Part shown: piece after piece, positions 58,554-58,825 of the stretch
Position numbering within the stretch: the stretch's first letter is position 1
Layout: every line of letters starts with the position of its first letter
Assembly (NCBI GenBank): GCA_947627285.1
Contig: CANQVL010000012.1
Coordinates: forward strand, 1-58,825
Reading direction: 5' to 3'
Length of the DNA: 58,825 nucleotides
From: an uncultured Oscillospiraceae bacterium
Lineage (GTDB): Bacteria; Bacillota; Clostridia; Oscillospirales; Oscillospiraceae
Position numbers and translations under genes: made by a program
The notes under the pieces: model-generated
Database searches by the model: none
Seen by the model: the letters and a program-made list of their open reading frames with translations, nothing else
Told to the model about the DNA's origin: nothing

Positions 58554-58582
58554 ATTATACTAAAGGCGGTCCAAATTGTCAA
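58554..58582 (-). promoter_or_regulatory. promoter of the tRNA cluster
   Basis: TTGACA (58577-58582) and TATAAT (58554-58559) on the minus strand, spacing 17 bp. A leader of about 70 nt precedes tRNA-Asp. Confidence 0.92.
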
Positions 58583-58693
58583 CCCCAAATTTTAAAAATT
58601 TAGCGTCATTTTTGGGAATATTAAAAAACCGCGTTTAAAGCCTTGCGACGCCGCGTTAACTGACTGAAACGCACTCTTTTCAAACATATAACC

Positions 58694-58724
58694 CCCGCGG
58701 GACGGAACGATGCCGTCCCGCGGG
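58694..58724 (-). terminator. probable terminator after the third SLH gene
   Basis: Perfect 12-bp stem CCCGCGGGACGG (58694-58705) / CCGTCCCGCGGG (58713-58724). The minus-strand U-run is weak (GGGTTATATG); the plus strand has a better one. Confidence 0.6.
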
Positions 58725-58741
58725 AACATATTTTTGGTTGC

Positions 58742-58825
58742 TTAGTATTTCGCCATGTAGTTGCAGAGGTTCATGAGGATCACGGCGGTTTGGGCGCGGG
58801 TGGTGATGCCGGCGGGGTTCAGGGT
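58742..58825 (-). CDS. C-terminal end of a third SLH-domain protein (truncated by the window)
   Basis: The last 27 codons of a gene that continues to the right: TLNPAGITTRAQTAVIL followed by MNLCNYMAKY and a TAA. This is the end of an SLH repeat and is nearly identical to the end of the SLH protein at 20961-24896 (TLNPTGTTTRAQTAVIL), so the two are paralogues. The product is presumably also anchored to the cell wall. Nothing upstream is visible. Confidence 0.85.
   Translation of the reverse strand, partial: TLNPAGITTRAQTAVILMNLCNYMAKY

Overview
This window looks like chromosomal DNA of a GC-rich, endospore-forming anaerobe of the Clostridia (Oscillospiraceae/Ruminococcaceae-like, probably a gut or rumen resident). 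The inference rests on a SpoIVFA/SpoIVFB-type sporulation pair, proteins ending in three SLH (S-layer homology) repeats, sigma-A-like promoters with strong AGGAGG ribosome sites, and Firmicutes-type neighbours (YtrA-type GntR/ABC, MgtE, ECF transporter S component, YmdB, MtaB). I see no phage, transposase, integrase or CRISPR array.

Layout. 51-4085 (minus): spoIVFAB-like operon, a DUF1349-type protein, and an ECF sigma factor with its probable membrane anti-sigma partner. 4269-13117 (minus): a giant secreted subtilase of about 2,940 residues with dockerin-like, Ig-like, cohesin-like and SLH modules, split by a frameshift at a G8 tract. 13391-19722 (minus): five alpha-glucan genes (starch-binding lipoprotein, GH13 enzyme, MalE, MalF, MalG) joined by 4-nt overlaps and controlled by a divergent LacI regulator (19898-20749) through an operator that can be seen. 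20961-24896 (minus): a second SLH protein. 25168-33921: a tRNA-Pro gene, assorted metabolic genes, a GH31 alpha-glucosidase, tRNA-Leu and mgtE with an unusual leader. 33998-36083: a small protein, a MocR-like regulator that has lost its PLP lysine, an ECF transporter S component and tRNA-Gln.

36165-43102 (minus) is a long operon ending in metF, a free-standing MetH activation domain and a metH lacking that domain. 43182-44318 is a cysteine desulfurase. 44401-52868 (plus) holds mtaB, serC, serA, a lipid kinase, a YmdB phosphodiesterase, a SUV3-like helicase, a small protein and a uridine-kinase-like P-loop protein. 52922-54671 (minus) holds a Gfo/Idh/MocA-type protein and an unknown. 54755-57916 (minus) is a GntR-ABC-permease operon with its own operator. 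58051-58582 (minus) is a tRNA cluster (Asp, Phe, Gly, Cys), and the window ends inside a third SLH gene.

How they work together: surface proteins and glucan import/hydrolysis suggest a polysaccharide-using, S-layer-bearing cell. The methionine operon forms a complete split cobalamin-dependent route. serC and serA supply serine. The points most worth a second look are the G8-tract frameshift in the giant protease, a dispersed 10-bp motif that builds the MetH linker, the SUV3-type helicase, the MocR-like protein without its lysine, and the mgtE leader with an upstream ORF and competing helices.
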